Assembly (NCBI GenBank): GCA_022799035.1
Contig: JAAWNQ010000001.1
Location: 1 to 64,000, forward strand
DNA: 64,000 nucleotides
Direction of reading: 5' to 3'
From: Oscillospiraceae bacterium
Lineage (GTDB): Bacteria; Bacillota; Clostridia; Oscillospirales; Oscillospiraceae
Below are positions 28,493 through 36,793 of this stretch, piece after piece. The notes under the pieces were generated by a model, which saw nothing but the letters and a program-made list of their open reading frames with translations, was not told where the DNA came from and did not search any database. A program made the translations under genes and the position numbers. Every line of letters begins with the position of its first letter. The stretch's first letter is position 1.

Positions 28493-29015
28493 CCTTTACC
28501 TTCTGGGCTGCTTCGAGACCCCGAAGGATCTCTACCAGCTTGAGACCGAAAGGAAAAGCGGATCCGGCGGCTTCCCCGGTGATAATACTTCCATCCACCA
28601 CAAAGGGGACACTGGGCTGGGGCAGAGCCCCCACCATCTCCCCCTCCATGCCAGGATAGCAGACAGCCTTTTTTCCATCCAACAGGCCAAAGGCCGCCAA
28701 CAGGGTGGGGGCGGCGCAGATGGCGGCAACCAGGCCGCCCCGGTCCAAAACGGAACGGACAAAGGGGGCTGTCCGAGGATCATCGCCAAGGGCTTTTACC
28801 CCCCCAAGACCGCCGGGGAGCATGACCAACTCCACAGCGGTGGGGTCTACGTGATCCAGAGTGGTATCGGCCTTGACGGTGATATTATGGGACCCGGTAA
28901 CAAACTCTCCGTCCAGTGCGGTGAGGGAGACTTCAACTCCGGCGCGGTGGAGCAGGTCTGCCGGCACCAGGGCTTCCGCCTCCTCAAAGCCGTTCCCAAG
29001 CAAAATACAAACCAT
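28470..29015 (-). CDS. DJ-1/PfpI family protein
   Basis: A 181-residue protein with EEAEALVPADLL at the N-terminus, VMLPGGLGG, and the nucleophile elbow VAAICAAPTLLA (Cys). It belongs to the DJ-1/ThiJ branch, whose members act on glyoxal-type damage or as chaperones. A specific activity cannot be told. It overlaps the cyclo-ligase gene and follows the thymidylate kinase-like gene by 12 bases. Confidence 0.9.
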   Translation of the reverse strand: MVCILLGNGFEEAEALVPADLLHRAGVEVSLTALDGEFVTGSHNITVKADTTLDHVDPTAVELVMLPGGLGGVKALGDDPRTAPFVRSVLDRGGLVAAICAAPTLLAAFGLLDGKKAVCYPGMEGEMVGALPQPSVPFVVDGSIITGEAAGSAFPFGLKLVEILRGLEAAQKVKDAVHYHG

Positions 29016-29027
29016 GATTCGACCTCC

Positions 29028-29714
29028 CTATAAAGAGTATAGGATGGGGAGCCTTTGAGCTAAGACCGTCCAAATTTCCTGGTGAATATCCTCAATGGAG
29101 CGAATGTCTCCTTTCTCATCCACGCAGGAGATCCGCTGCCAGCCATAGTGTTTCGCTGCCCGGAGGGCAGTCTGGCGGCAGAGAGCCAGATATTCGGTAT
29201 CCACCTCATGAATGTCTCCCTTGGTATGGGTGGAGGCCTCCCGGGAACGGAGAAGCTCTATGGATTTTTCGGTGGGCATATCCAGATAGATCACGATGTC
29301 AGGCTGGGGGAGCCCCAGCTTGTTATATTCCAGGTCGGACAGCCAGTCAAAGAAAGGACTTTGCTCCTGTTCGGGAAGCTTGCCTCCCTGGTGAACGGCG
29401 TTGGAGGTGGTGTACCGGTCGGAGAGTACAAGCCCTCCCGCCTCGTATCCCGCGCCCCAGACTTTTTTCCAGGCGGCATAGCGGTCCACGGCGTAAAAAG
29501 TGGAGGCGGCGTAGGGATTTACGTCGGAGGGGTGGGGGCCAAACTCTCCCCCCAGATACATCCGGATGAGGGCGGATGAGGGCTCGGCATATTGGGGAAA
29601 TACCAACCTTTCAAAGGAAAGGTCCCGGGACTGAAGTTTTTCACAGAGAAGCCTGAACTGGGTGGATTTCCCCGACCCATCAGTGCCTTCAAACACAATG
29701 AGAGTTCCCTTCAT
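29028..29714 (-). CDS. thymidylate kinase-like protein
   Basis: A 228-residue P-loop kinase. Walker A is FEGTDGSGKSTQ, and DRYTTSNAVHQ is the DR(Y/H) motif that holds the nucleotide. The VFPQYAEPSSALIRMYLGGEF and LEYNKLGLPQPD segments match the clostridial thymidylate kinase-like group, which is longer than standard Tmk. It may phosphorylate dTMP, but a standard tmk copy may lie elsewhere. The gene starts one base after the wecB stop. Confidence 0.85.
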   Translation of the reverse strand: MKGTLIVFEGTDGSGKSTQFRLLCEKLQSRDLSFERLVFPQYAEPSSALIRMYLGGEFGPHPSDVNPYAASTFYAVDRYAAWKKVWGAGYEAGGLVLSDRYTTSNAVHQGGKLPEQEQSPFFDWLSDLEYNKLGLPQPDIVIYLDMPTEKSIELLRSREASTHTKGDIHEVDTEYLALCRQTALRAAKHYGWQRISCVDEKGDIRSIEDIHQEIWTVLAQRLPILYSL

Positions 29715-29715
29715 C

Positions 29716-30438
29716 TCATTTCCCTCCTAACCGCGCGCTCAAAGCGTCTACCAGGATCAGGGGCAGCTTGGCCATCCGGCCGATTCGGCTGGGTTCCTTA
29801 ATCAGCCGGTAGAGCCACTCCAGTCCTGCCCTTTGCCAGCCTTCCGGAGCCCGTTGGACATTGCCGGCAAACACGTCCAGGCATCCTCCCAAGCCGACGG
29901 CCAGCTTGACGCCGGCGGCAGTTCCGTTTTGAGCCATCCAAAATTCCTGCTTGGGAGCGCCGAGGCAGACAAAGACCACGTCGGCTTTAGCGGCTTTGAT
30001 GGCCTCAATAACAGGTCCATCTTCCTTAAAATATCCATCATGGGTACCGCAAATTTGCAGACCGGGGTGGGCCTGCCGAAGATTTTCAGCCGCTTTTTCC
30101 GCCACGCCGGGTTTAGCCCCCAACAGAAAAAGGGTCTGGCCAGTATGGGCCATTCGATCCATGAGCCCCTGGGCAAAATCTACCCCGGGGGCCCGCCCCT
30201 TCAGGGGACGGCCCAGGATCTTGGCGGCGTAGACCACCCCGATGCCATCAGGAAGGGCCAGGTCGGCGTGGTTGAGGACAGAGCGGAAGGCTTCGTCCTT
30301 TTTTGCGGACAGGATGAATTCTGGATTGGGGGTTACCACATAATGAAATCCGGAACTTTCCAGCAACGCGGCTCCGGCGTTAATGGATTCCTCCAGGGTC
30401 AGGTCGTCGATTCCGACCCCTAAAATATCTGTTTTCAA
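29716..30438 (-). CDS. WecB/TagA/CpsF family glycosyltransferase
   Basis: A 240-residue GT26 enzyme with DLALPDGIGVVYAAKILG, TLFLLGAKPGVAEKAAENL, VVFVCLGAPKQEFWMAQN and GGCLDVFAGNVQRAPEG, all typical. Such enzymes add N-acetylmannosamine or related sugars to lipid-linked carriers for teichoic acids or exopolysaccharide. The frame extends to an ATG at 30480, but this ATG lies across the -10 box, so the TTG at 30438 is the true start. It leads the operon wecB-tmk-DJ1-cyclo-ligase. Confidence 0.92.
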   Translation of the reverse strand: MKTDILGVGIDDLTLEESINAGAALLESSGFHYVVTPNPEFILSAKKDEAFRSVLNHADLALPDGIGVVYAAKILGRPLKGRAPGVDFAQGLMDRMAHTGQTLFLLGAKPGVAEKAAENLRQAHPGLQICGTHDGYFKEDGPVIEAIKAAKADVVFVCLGAPKQEFWMAQNGTAAGVKLAVGLGGCLDVFAGNVQRAPEGWQRAGLEWLYRLIKEPSRIGRMAKLPLILVDALSARLGGK

Positions 30439-30470
30439 GGGAGCACCCCCAGTAAATACATAGATGAGAC

Positions 30471-30499
30471 AGTATAGCATATTTTTACCAAAAAGTCTA
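30471..30499 (-). promoter_or_regulatory. sigma-A promoter of the wecB operon
   Basis: On the minus strand TAGACT (30494-30499), 17 bases, TATACT (30471-30476). Transcription would begin near 30464, downstream of the ATG at 30480, which decides the TTG start. Confidence 0.75.
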
Positions 30500-30639
30500 C
30501 GGCCATTCCGGAGTAGAATTCTTTGGGGCAGAGGAGCTCGTAGAATTTTATGAAATCTTTATCTGTGGAAACGGGTACGGCTCTATGAGAGGGGAGAGAA
30601 TGGAAGGACGTTTGAAATAGGCTGGTGAAAAATTTTCTG

Positions 30640-30667
30640 TTGACTTTTTGGGAAGAGGTGCTATAAT
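30640..30667 (+). promoter_or_regulatory. strong sigma-A promoter of the ABC importer operon
   Basis: TTGACT (30640-30645), 16 bases, perfect TATAAT (30662-30667). It lies 55 bases before the binding-protein start. Confidence 0.85.
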
Positions 30668-30721
30668 AGCACATAGCAATTTAGCGCTTTTAACCGTTAA
30701 AGTACATGGGAGGAAACTGAA

Positions 30722-31756
30722 ATGAAACTGCGCAAAATGATGACCTTAGGTCTGGCTGCGACTCTCACCCTGTCCCTGGTTGCCTGCGGCAACAAGGAGA
30801 CCGTGGAGAGCAAGAATCCTGAAGCTTCCGCTCCGACTCAGACCCAAGCCGCTGACCCGGCTCCGGAGAAAGGATCGGGGAACTTCGTGGTGGGTATCTG
30901 CCAACTGGCCCCCCATCCTGCGCTGGATGCCGCCACTCAGGGCTTTAAGGATGCTCTGAACGAGCTGCTCCCCGGTCAGGTGGATATCCAGGAGCAGAAC
31001 GCCGCCGGCGATAGCCCCACCTGCGCTACCATCATCAACGGTTTTGTGTCCGATGAGGTGGACCTGATCATGGCTAACGCCACTGCGCCCCTTCAGGCTG
31101 CGGCCTCCGCCACTGATACTATCCCGGTGCTGGGTACCTCCATCACTGAGTACGGCGTGGCCCTGGGTATTAGCAACTTCTCCGGTACTGTAGGGAGCAA
31201 TATCTCCGGAACCTCCGATTTGGCGCCTCTGGATCAGCAGGCACAGATGATCAAGGAGTGGTATCCCGACGCCACAGATGTGGGTCTCATCTATTGCTCC
31301 GCCGAGCCAAACAGTCAGTATCAGGTGGATAATGTACAGAAGTACCTGGAGGATATGGGTTATACCTGCGAACAGTATCCCTTTTCCGATACCAATGACA
31401 TGGCTTCTGTGGTACAAAACGCGGTATCCAACAGTGACGTGCTTTATGTACCCACCGATAATACCGCGGCCAACAATACCGGCATTATCAACAACATCTG
31501 CCAGGGGGTCATTCCTGTTTTTGCCGGGGAGGAAGGGATCTGTGGTGGCTGTGGTGTCGCCACCCTGTCTATCAGCTACTATGATATCGGCTACAAGACG
31601 GGTGAGATGGCTGTTGATATCCTGGCCAACGGCGCCGATATCTCCGCCATGCCCATTGAGTACGCACCTCAGTATGTTAAAAAGTATAACCCTGTCACCT
31701 GTGAGGCTTTGGGCCTGAGCACTCCGGAGGGGTATGAGGCTATTACGCAGGAGTAA
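30722..31756 (+). CDS. ABC importer substrate-binding lipoprotein, TrpX-type
   Basis: A 344-residue lipoprotein with lipobox LVAC (Cys22) and a low-complexity linker. The ABC_sub_bind domain follows: FVVGICQLAPHPALDAATQGF, DLIMANATAPLQAAAS, PVLGTSITEYG and VLYVPTDNTAANN. The family includes the tryptophan/tyrosine binding protein TrpX of streptococci. It heads a three-gene operon with a permease and an ATPase. The ligand is not certain. The strong promoter and a hairpin behind the gene suit high expression. Confidence 0.92.
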   Translation: MKLRKMMTLGLAATLTLSLVACGNKETVESKNPEASAPTQTQAADPAPEKGSGNFVVGICQLAPHPALDAATQGFKDALNELLPGQVDIQEQNAAGDSPTCATIINGFVSDEVDLIMANATAPLQAAASATDTIPVLGTSITEYGVALGISNFSGTVGSNISGTSDLAPLDQQAQMIKEWYPDATDVGLIYCSAEPNSQYQVDNVQKYLEDMGYTCEQYPFSDTNDMASVVQNAVSNSDVLYVPTDNTAANNTGIINNICQGVIPVFAGEEGICGGCGVATLSISYYDIGYKTGEMAVDILANGADISAMPIEYAPQYVKKYNPVTCEALGLSTPEGYEAITQE

Positions 31757-31771
31757 TTTCTAAACCGCTTG

Positions 31772-31807
31772 AAAACAGCGGGAAAGGAGATCCTTTCCCG
31801 CTGTTTT
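31772..31807 (+). terminator. hairpin attenuator between binding protein and permease
   Basis: A 16-bp perfect stem (31772-31787 with 31792-31807) with a four-base loop lies 15 bases after the binding-protein stop and ends in only tttt. It can act as a partial terminator or as 3' end protection, giving more binding protein than permease. Confidence 0.78.
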
Positions 31808-31835
31808 ATGGCATTCTTACAAGGAGGGATCGTCT

Positions 31836-32783
31836 TTGTCTGGCATTCTCAACACTTTGCCGGGGGCAGTGTCCCAGGGGCTGATCTGGGGCATTATGGC
31901 CATCGGCGTATACATTACCTATAAAATTTTGGACATTGCAGATCTGACGGTAGACGGCTCGCTCTGTACCGGAGGCGCCGTCTTTGTTATGCTTTTTACC
32001 GGAGGGGTCAACCTGTGGATCGCCCTGCTGGCGGCCCTGTTGGCCGGGATGCTGGCTGGCCTGGTCACAGGGCTTCTCCACACCGTCTGCGGCATTCCCG
32101 CTATCCTCTCCGGGATCCTTACTCAACTGGCCCTCTACTCCATCAACATGGCTATCATGGGGATGAAGGCTACCGTAGCTATCAATGTCAACCAGGAGGG
32201 GATGCTGGACAAGCTGTTGGTCTCCCTTCGTTTCGTCCAGGGCAGCAAGGGGGGCTTTCCCCTATACCGACATCCCATCTTTGTGGTAGGCATCTTCACC
32301 GCTGTACTCATTGCCGTTCTCTACTGGTTTTTTGGCCGGGAGTTGGGGGCCGCTCTCCGGGCCACCGGTTCCAATCCCAATATGGCCCGGGCCCAGGGGA
32401 TCAATACCGAATTCTGCAAGGTGCTGGGTCTGATGCTCTCCAATGGCCTGGTAGCCCTGTGCGGCGCTCTCCTGTCCCAGTATAGCGGCGGAAACGAGAT
32501 CAAGGTGGGGCAGGGAGCCATCGTCATCGGCTTGGCCTCTGTTATCATTGGGGAGGTCTTGCTGGGCAAGATTTTTCGCAACTTTGCTCTAAAGCTGCTG
32601 TCGGTCTCCATCGGCGCTATCCTCTACTATATTGTGATCCAGGTTGTGCTGAAGATGGGGCTTAACCCCAACTATCTGAAGATCCTCTCCGCAGCCGTGG
32701 TGGCTGTTTTCCTCACTATTCCCTATTGGAAGGACAAGTACTTTGGCAGGAAAGCCGGAAGGGGGGCGGTAAGAAATGCTTGA
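31836..32783 (+). CDS. ABC importer permease, TrpY-type
   Basis: A 315-residue membrane protein with eight or nine helices, with the start ISQ-like LPGAVSQGLIWGIMAIGVYITYKIL and the LRATGSNPNMARAQGI loop of branched-chain/ABC_sub_bind permeases. The start is TTG at 31836, eight bases after aaggaggg. It overlaps the ATPase gene by eight bases. Confidence 0.91.
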   Translation: MSGILNTLPGAVSQGLIWGIMAIGVYITYKILDIADLTVDGSLCTGGAVFVMLFTGGVNLWIALLAALLAGMLAGLVTGLLHTVCGIPAILSGILTQLALYSINMAIMGMKATVAINVNQEGMLDKLLVSLRFVQGSKGGFPLYRHPIFVVGIFTAVLIAVLYWFFGRELGAALRATGSNPNMARAQGINTEFCKVLGLMLSNGLVALCGALLSQYSGGNEIKVGQGAIVIGLASVIIGEVLLGKIFRNFALKLLSVSIGAILYYIVIQVVLKMGLNPNYLKILSAAVVAVFLTIPYWKDKYFGRKAGRGAVRNA

Positions 32784-33570
32784 GATCAAGAATATCTGGA
32801 AGACCTTCAACGCCAACACTGTCAATGAGAAGGTGGCCCTGAAAGGGGTTAGCCTCACCCTGAACGACGGAGAGTTTGTCACAGTCATCGGCGGTAACGG
32901 GGCGGGGAAATCTACCTTGATGAACGCTGTAGCTGGAGTCTATCCGGTGGATGCTGGATCTATCACCATCGATGGTGTGGATGTGACCCACCTTCCCGAA
33001 CATAAGCGGGCGCCCTATATTGGTCGGGTGTTTCAGGATCCCATGATGGGCACCGCCGCCACCATGCAGATCGAGGAGAACCTGGCCCTGGCCGCACGCC
33101 GTGGGCAGGTCCGTGGATTGAAGGCGGGCATCACAAAGGGGGAGCGGGAGAAATATCGGGAGTTATTGAAGATTCTGGATCTGGGCCTGGAGGACCGGAT
33201 GACCTCCAAGGTGGGACTTCTTTCCGGCGGTCAACGGCAGGCGCTGACCTTGCTGATGGCTACGCTCAGGAAGCCCCGACTTCTCCTTCTGGATGAGCAT
33301 ACTGCCGCTCTGGATCCCAAAACGGCGGCTAAGGTGCTGGATACTACCGAACGAATCGTCCAGAAGGACAAGCTTACCACCCTGATGATCACCCACAACA
33401 TGAAGGACGCTATTGTTCATGGAGACCGGCTTATCATGATGTATAATGGCAAGATAGCCATTGATGTGTCCGGTGAAGAAAAGAAGAAGCTGACGGTAGA
33501 GTCTCTCTTGGATATGTTCAGCAAGGTTTCCGGCTCTGACGAGGCCGACGACAAGCTGCTCTTGTCCTGA
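32776..33570 (+). CDS. ABC importer ATPase, TrpZ-type
   Basis: A 264-residue ATPase. Walker A is IGGNGAGKSTLMNA, the signature is LLSGGQRQALTLLMA, and Walker B is RLLLLDEHTAALDP with an His switch (MITHNM). The EHTAALDP variant of the D-loop is typical of this family. It ends the operon and is followed by the terminator at 33606. Confidence 0.94.
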   Translation: MLEIKNIWKTFNANTVNEKVALKGVSLTLNDGEFVTVIGGNGAGKSTLMNAVAGVYPVDAGSITIDGVDVTHLPEHKRAPYIGRVFQDPMMGTAATMQIEENLALAARRGQVRGLKAGITKGEREKYRELLKILDLGLEDRMTSKVGLLSGGQRQALTLLMATLRKPRLLLLDEHTAALDPKTAAKVLDTTERIVQKDKLTTLMITHNMKDAIVHGDRLIMMYNGKIAIDVSGEEKKKLTVESLLDMFSKVSGSDEADDKLLLS

Positions 33571-33605
33571 ATCAGAGTAGGGAGGACATTTTTCCGGTAC
33601 ATATC

Positions 33606-33657
33606 ATAAAGCGACCACCCACCGAAAAGTATCTTTTCCGGTGGGTGGTCGCTTTAT
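33606..33657 (+). terminator. terminator of the ABC importer operon
   Basis: A 19-bp perfect stem (33606-33624 with 33639-33657), with an inner AAAAG/CTTTT pair, follows the ATPase gene by 36 bases. Trailing T's are few. Confidence 0.75.
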
Positions 33658-33846
33658 AATGAACCTAACGACAAACTGGGACATGGAACGAATTCAAAGG
33701 AACCTTACGAAGGGACTCGCCATAAAACAACCTGTACTATAAAAGAGATGTTACAAAATAAATCGGGGTCCGATTCATACAATGGAAATAATTCTGTGCT
33801 ATCCTAAATATCGTGAGATTGGTTTAAGATGAAAAAGGAGGCGCAG
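33658..33846 (+). other. AT-rich leader before citrate synthase
   Basis: No gene is seen here. The sequence is AT-richer than its surroundings. Weak -10-like words (ctataaaa near 33740, tatcct near 33800) lack good -35 partners, so the promoter cannot be placed. Confidence 0.3.
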
Positions 33847-35214
33847 ATGGCAAGTAATCCCAACTATTACGATCTTCGGCCTGAGGTTCGGGCCATGGCG
33901 GCAGACGCCAGAAAGCACAGCCGTATCAATGCGGCGGACTATGTGAAGTATGATGTGAAACGGGGGCTGCGGGATCTGAACGGCAAGGGCGTGGTGGCGG
34001 GTCTCACTGAGATTTCAGAGGTCCGCGCCAAGGAGAAGCTCCCTGATGGCACTGAGGTTCCCTGCGAGGGCAAGCTGTACTACCGGGGAGTAGATGTGGA
34101 GGAACTGGTGGGCGGAAGCCTTCGGGAGGACCGCTTTAGCTTTGAGGAGGCCGCCTATCTTCTCCTTTTGGGCCATTTACCTACCGGTGAGGAGTTAGCG
34201 GAGTTTCAACAGCTTTTGGGCTATTACCGCACCCTTCCCAATAATTTTGTCCGGGATGTGATCCTGAAAGCTCCCAGCCGGGATGTGATGAATTCCTTGG
34301 CCCGAAGCGTTCTCAATATGGCGGCCTATGACCAACGGGCGGACAGTATCAGCCTGTCCAATGTGATGCGTCAGTGTCTCCAGCTTATCGCCGTATTTCC
34401 TCTGTTGTCGGTTTACGGCTGCCAGGCCAGCAACTATAAGGAGGGCAACAGCCTTTACATCCATGCCCCGGACCCTAACCTCTCCACGGCGGAGACCATC
34501 CTCCATCTGCTCCGTCCTGACTCGCAATACAGCCCCTGGGAGGCCAAGGTATTGGATGCCTGCCTTACTCTCCACGCTGAGCATGGGGGAGGCAACAACT
34601 CTACCTTCACCACCCATGTGGTCACCTCCTCGGGGACGGATACATACTCCTGTATGGCGGCTGCCTTGGCCTCCCTGAAGGGACCGCGCCACGGGGGAGC
34701 CAACATTATGGTGGTGCGGATGTTTGAGGATATGAAGGAGCAGGTGCGGGACTGGAAGGATGAGGAGGAAGTGGAGGCTTACCTCCGGGCTCTGCTGGAC
34801 AAGCGGGCCTTTGATAAGTCGGGGCTCATCTATGGTATGGGACATGCGGTCTACTCCCTGTCCGATCCTCGGGCCAAGCTGCTGCGGTCCCTGGTGGAGA
34901 AACTGTCGGTGGAGAAAGACCGACAGGAGGACTATGGGCTATACTCCATGGTGGAGCGGCTGGGCCCCAAGGTCATCGCCGGGGAGCGGAAGATGTATAA
35001 GGGTGTGTCTGCCAACGTGGACTTTTACTCCGGCTTTGTCTACCATATGATGGAACTGCCCCTGGAGCTATACACGCCCCTCTTTGCTATCGCCCGGGTG
35101 GTGGGCTGGAGCGCCCACCGGATGGAGGAGCTGATCAATATGGGCAAGATCATCCGCCCGGCCTATCAGTATGTGGGTAAACATAAGCCATACCAGTCTC
35201 TGGAAGAAAGATAA
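33847..35214 (+). CDS. citrate/2-methylcitrate synthase
   Basis: A 455-residue class I citrate synthase. Visible catalytic parts are CLTLHAEHGGGNNSTF (His), GPRHGGAN (His) and GMGHAVYSLSDPRAK. The N-terminal segment with KYDVKRGLRDLNGKGVVAGLTEISE is seen in clostridial versions. It condenses oxaloacetate with acetyl-CoA, probably for glutamate synthesis together with glutamate dehydrogenase at 38.6 kb. The ATG 33847 start is set by aaaaaggagg five bases before; ATG 33829 has no site. Confidence 0.94.
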   Translation: MASNPNYYDLRPEVRAMAADARKHSRINAADYVKYDVKRGLRDLNGKGVVAGLTEISEVRAKEKLPDGTEVPCEGKLYYRGVDVEELVGGSLREDRFSFEEAAYLLLLGHLPTGEELAEFQQLLGYYRTLPNNFVRDVILKAPSRDVMNSLARSVLNMAAYDQRADSISLSNVMRQCLQLIAVFPLLSVYGCQASNYKEGNSLYIHAPDPNLSTAETILHLLRPDSQYSPWEAKVLDACLTLHAEHGGGNNSTFTTHVVTSSGTDTYSCMAAALASLKGPRHGGANIMVVRMFEDMKEQVRDWKDEEEVEAYLRALLDKRAFDKSGLIYGMGHAVYSLSDPRAKLLRSLVEKLSVEKDRQEDYGLYSMVERLGPKVIAGERKMYKGVSANVDFYSGFVYHMMELPLELYTPLFAIARVVGWSAHRMEELINMGKIIRPAYQYVGKHKPYQSLEER

Positions 35215-35246
35215 GAGGGTGGCAGAAGCCGACAAAGAAAAATGGG

Positions 35247-35276
35247 TCCCCCGCAGACGTCATTGCCTGCGGGGGA
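35247..35276 (+). terminator. terminator after citrate synthase
   Basis: A 10-bp GC-rich stem (35247-35256 with 35267-35276), then atcctttt. Confidence 0.75.
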
Positions 35277-35443
35277 TCCTTTTGGATGTATTAGTCTGAA
35301 TGGGGCAAAAGAGGCGGGGGGGTAATTTTGAATACATGTCATTCCCGTAGTTTTGATACTCACATCATAACGCCTGTCCCAGATATATGTGATCGACAGT
35401 TGGTTTGGAGGGATTCTATCTACGGGTTACGCTCGATCCATAC

Positions 35444-35486
35444 ATTGACGCCCGCCGAAAAGTAATGATTTTTGGCGGGCGTCAAT
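35444..35486 (-). terminator. terminator after the integrase gene
   Basis: An 18-bp stem (35444-35461 with 35469-35486) with one G-T pair lies 25 bases beyond the integrase stop. The strand is inferred from position, since the citrate synthase gene has its own terminator. Confidence 0.7.
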
Positions 35487-35510
35487 TTCTTAGTCGGAGG
35501 AGGGCAGGAG

Positions 35511-36644
35511 CTACTGCAGGGCCGCTGCCACCCTCGCCAGGGTGTCGGTGTGGAGCTGATCCACCAGATGGGTGTAGATTTTTCCCGTGGTGGCCGGGGT
35601 GGAGTGGCCCAAAGCCTTGCCGATGTCGAACAGGGGCGCCCCCTGGGAGGAAGCCACGGTGGCAAAGGTATGCCGCAGACCATGGAGGGTAAGGGGCGGC
35701 AGATCGCTGTTGCGGATGAATCGGGTAAAATTCATGGATAAGTTATTGGGGGAAAAGGGTTTTCCGTTTTTATCCACCGCCACCATACCGCTGTTTGGCC
35801 AGTGGGAGCCCATGGCCAGTTTCCGTTCATTCTGCCGCCGCCGTTCCTGACGGAGCAGGTAATAGATGTCGTCCCCCATGTGGAGCACCCGGGCGGAGGA
35901 GCGGTTTTTGGTCTCCTTGGTGATGACCTTGGCTCCCGCGGCGGTTCGGGCCTCCCGAATGTGGATCTTCCGCATTTGAAAGTCCACGCTGGACCATCGC
36001 AGTCCGCAGATCTCCTCCCGACGTAGCCCCAGGCTTCCCGCCAGGTGGACTGCCGTCTCCAACCAGTGACCCTCTATCAGGCTATATAGTTTTTTTAGGT
36101 TTTCCGCCGTATAATAATGAGTTTCCTTGTAGATCACCCGTGGCGGCTCTACCCGCTCAGTGGGACACCGGAGGATTAGATCCTGCCGTAAGGCGGCATG
36201 AAGGGCGGCGGAGAGCAAATCATGGTGCCGCCGGACTGTGTTGGGACACAGATGCTTTTCCCGCATCAATTCGGCGTAATAGTGCTGCAGATCCTTGGGG
36301 GAAAGCTCCTGGATGGGGATACATCCCAGAGCGGGGGAGAGATGATTGGTGATGATCTTTCGGTAGCCGTAGACAGTGGTTTCCGCCCGGTTGGGGATGA
36401 TGACCTCCCGCATCCATTCCTCCAGCCACTCATCCAGGGTGATGGAGGTGGGACGGACCAGCAGACCCTGGGCCTTCTTCATCAGGAATTCATCTCTGGC
36501 TCTTCTGGCGGCAGAGAGGGAGGGAAAAGTGTCATACCGCCGTAACCGGCGGCCATTTTCATCCCTTCCCAGGTCCACATAGAGGTAGTATGTTTTTCGG
36601 ACGTTGTCATAGGAAATGCCTCTCTCGTATTGTATTCTGCTCAT
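35511..36644 (-). CDS. tyrosine-type site-specific integrase, solitary
   Basis: A 377-residue phage/ICE-type integrase. An N-terminal arm-binding domain is followed by a SAM-like core-binding domain (about residues 65-150) and the catalytic domain. The catalytic residues are Arg in LGLRREEICGLRW, His-x-x-Arg in LHGLRHTFA, His/Trp-like in LGHSTPATT and Tyr in KIYTHLVDQ. ATG 36644 is the likely start, although aaggagc is 13 bases away. No excisionase, relaxase or other mobile genes are near. It may be a remnant or a domesticated recombinase. Confidence 0.88.
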   Translation of the reverse strand: MSRIQYERGISYDNVRKTYYLYVDLGRDENGRRLRRYDTFPSLSAARRARDEFLMKKAQGLLVRPTSITLDEWLEEWMREVIIPNRAETTVYGYRKIITNHLSPALGCIPIQELSPKDLQHYYAELMREKHLCPNTVRRHHDLLSAALHAALRQDLILRCPTERVEPPRVIYKETHYYTAENLKKLYSLIEGHWLETAVHLAGSLGLRREEICGLRWSSVDFQMRKIHIREARTAAGAKVITKETKNRSSARVLHMGDDIYYLLRQERRRQNERKLAMGSHWPNSGMVAVDKNGKPFSPNNLSMNFTRFIRNSDLPPLTLHGLRHTFATVASSQGAPLFDIGKALGHSTPATTGKIYTHLVDQLHTDTLARVAAALQ

Positions 36645-36724
36645 GATGTTTTTGAATGCTCCTTTCTGAAACGACGAAATTCGACAGGGCATAAGCCTAT
36701 CACGTTGAAGCAAAAAGGGATAGA

Positions 36725-36768
36725 AAAAACTTCCTTTTGCCTCAGTTTTTCGGCAAAAGGAAGTTTTT
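36725..36768 (-). terminator. terminator after the FAD-dependent dehydrogenase gene
   Basis: A 17-bp perfect stem (36725-36741 with 36752-36768) with a ten-base loop follows the stop of the flavoprotein gene and has T's on the minus strand. Confidence 0.82.
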
Positions 36769-36793
36769 ATACAGGCGTTTCTAAGTTTTTCTC

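Noticed and set aside
35370-36780. Nine-base inverted words (aacgcctgt / acaggcgtt) flanking the integrase gene
   Set aside because: Too short and not at symmetric distances. Tyrosine integrases do not need terminal inverted repeats, so chance is likely.
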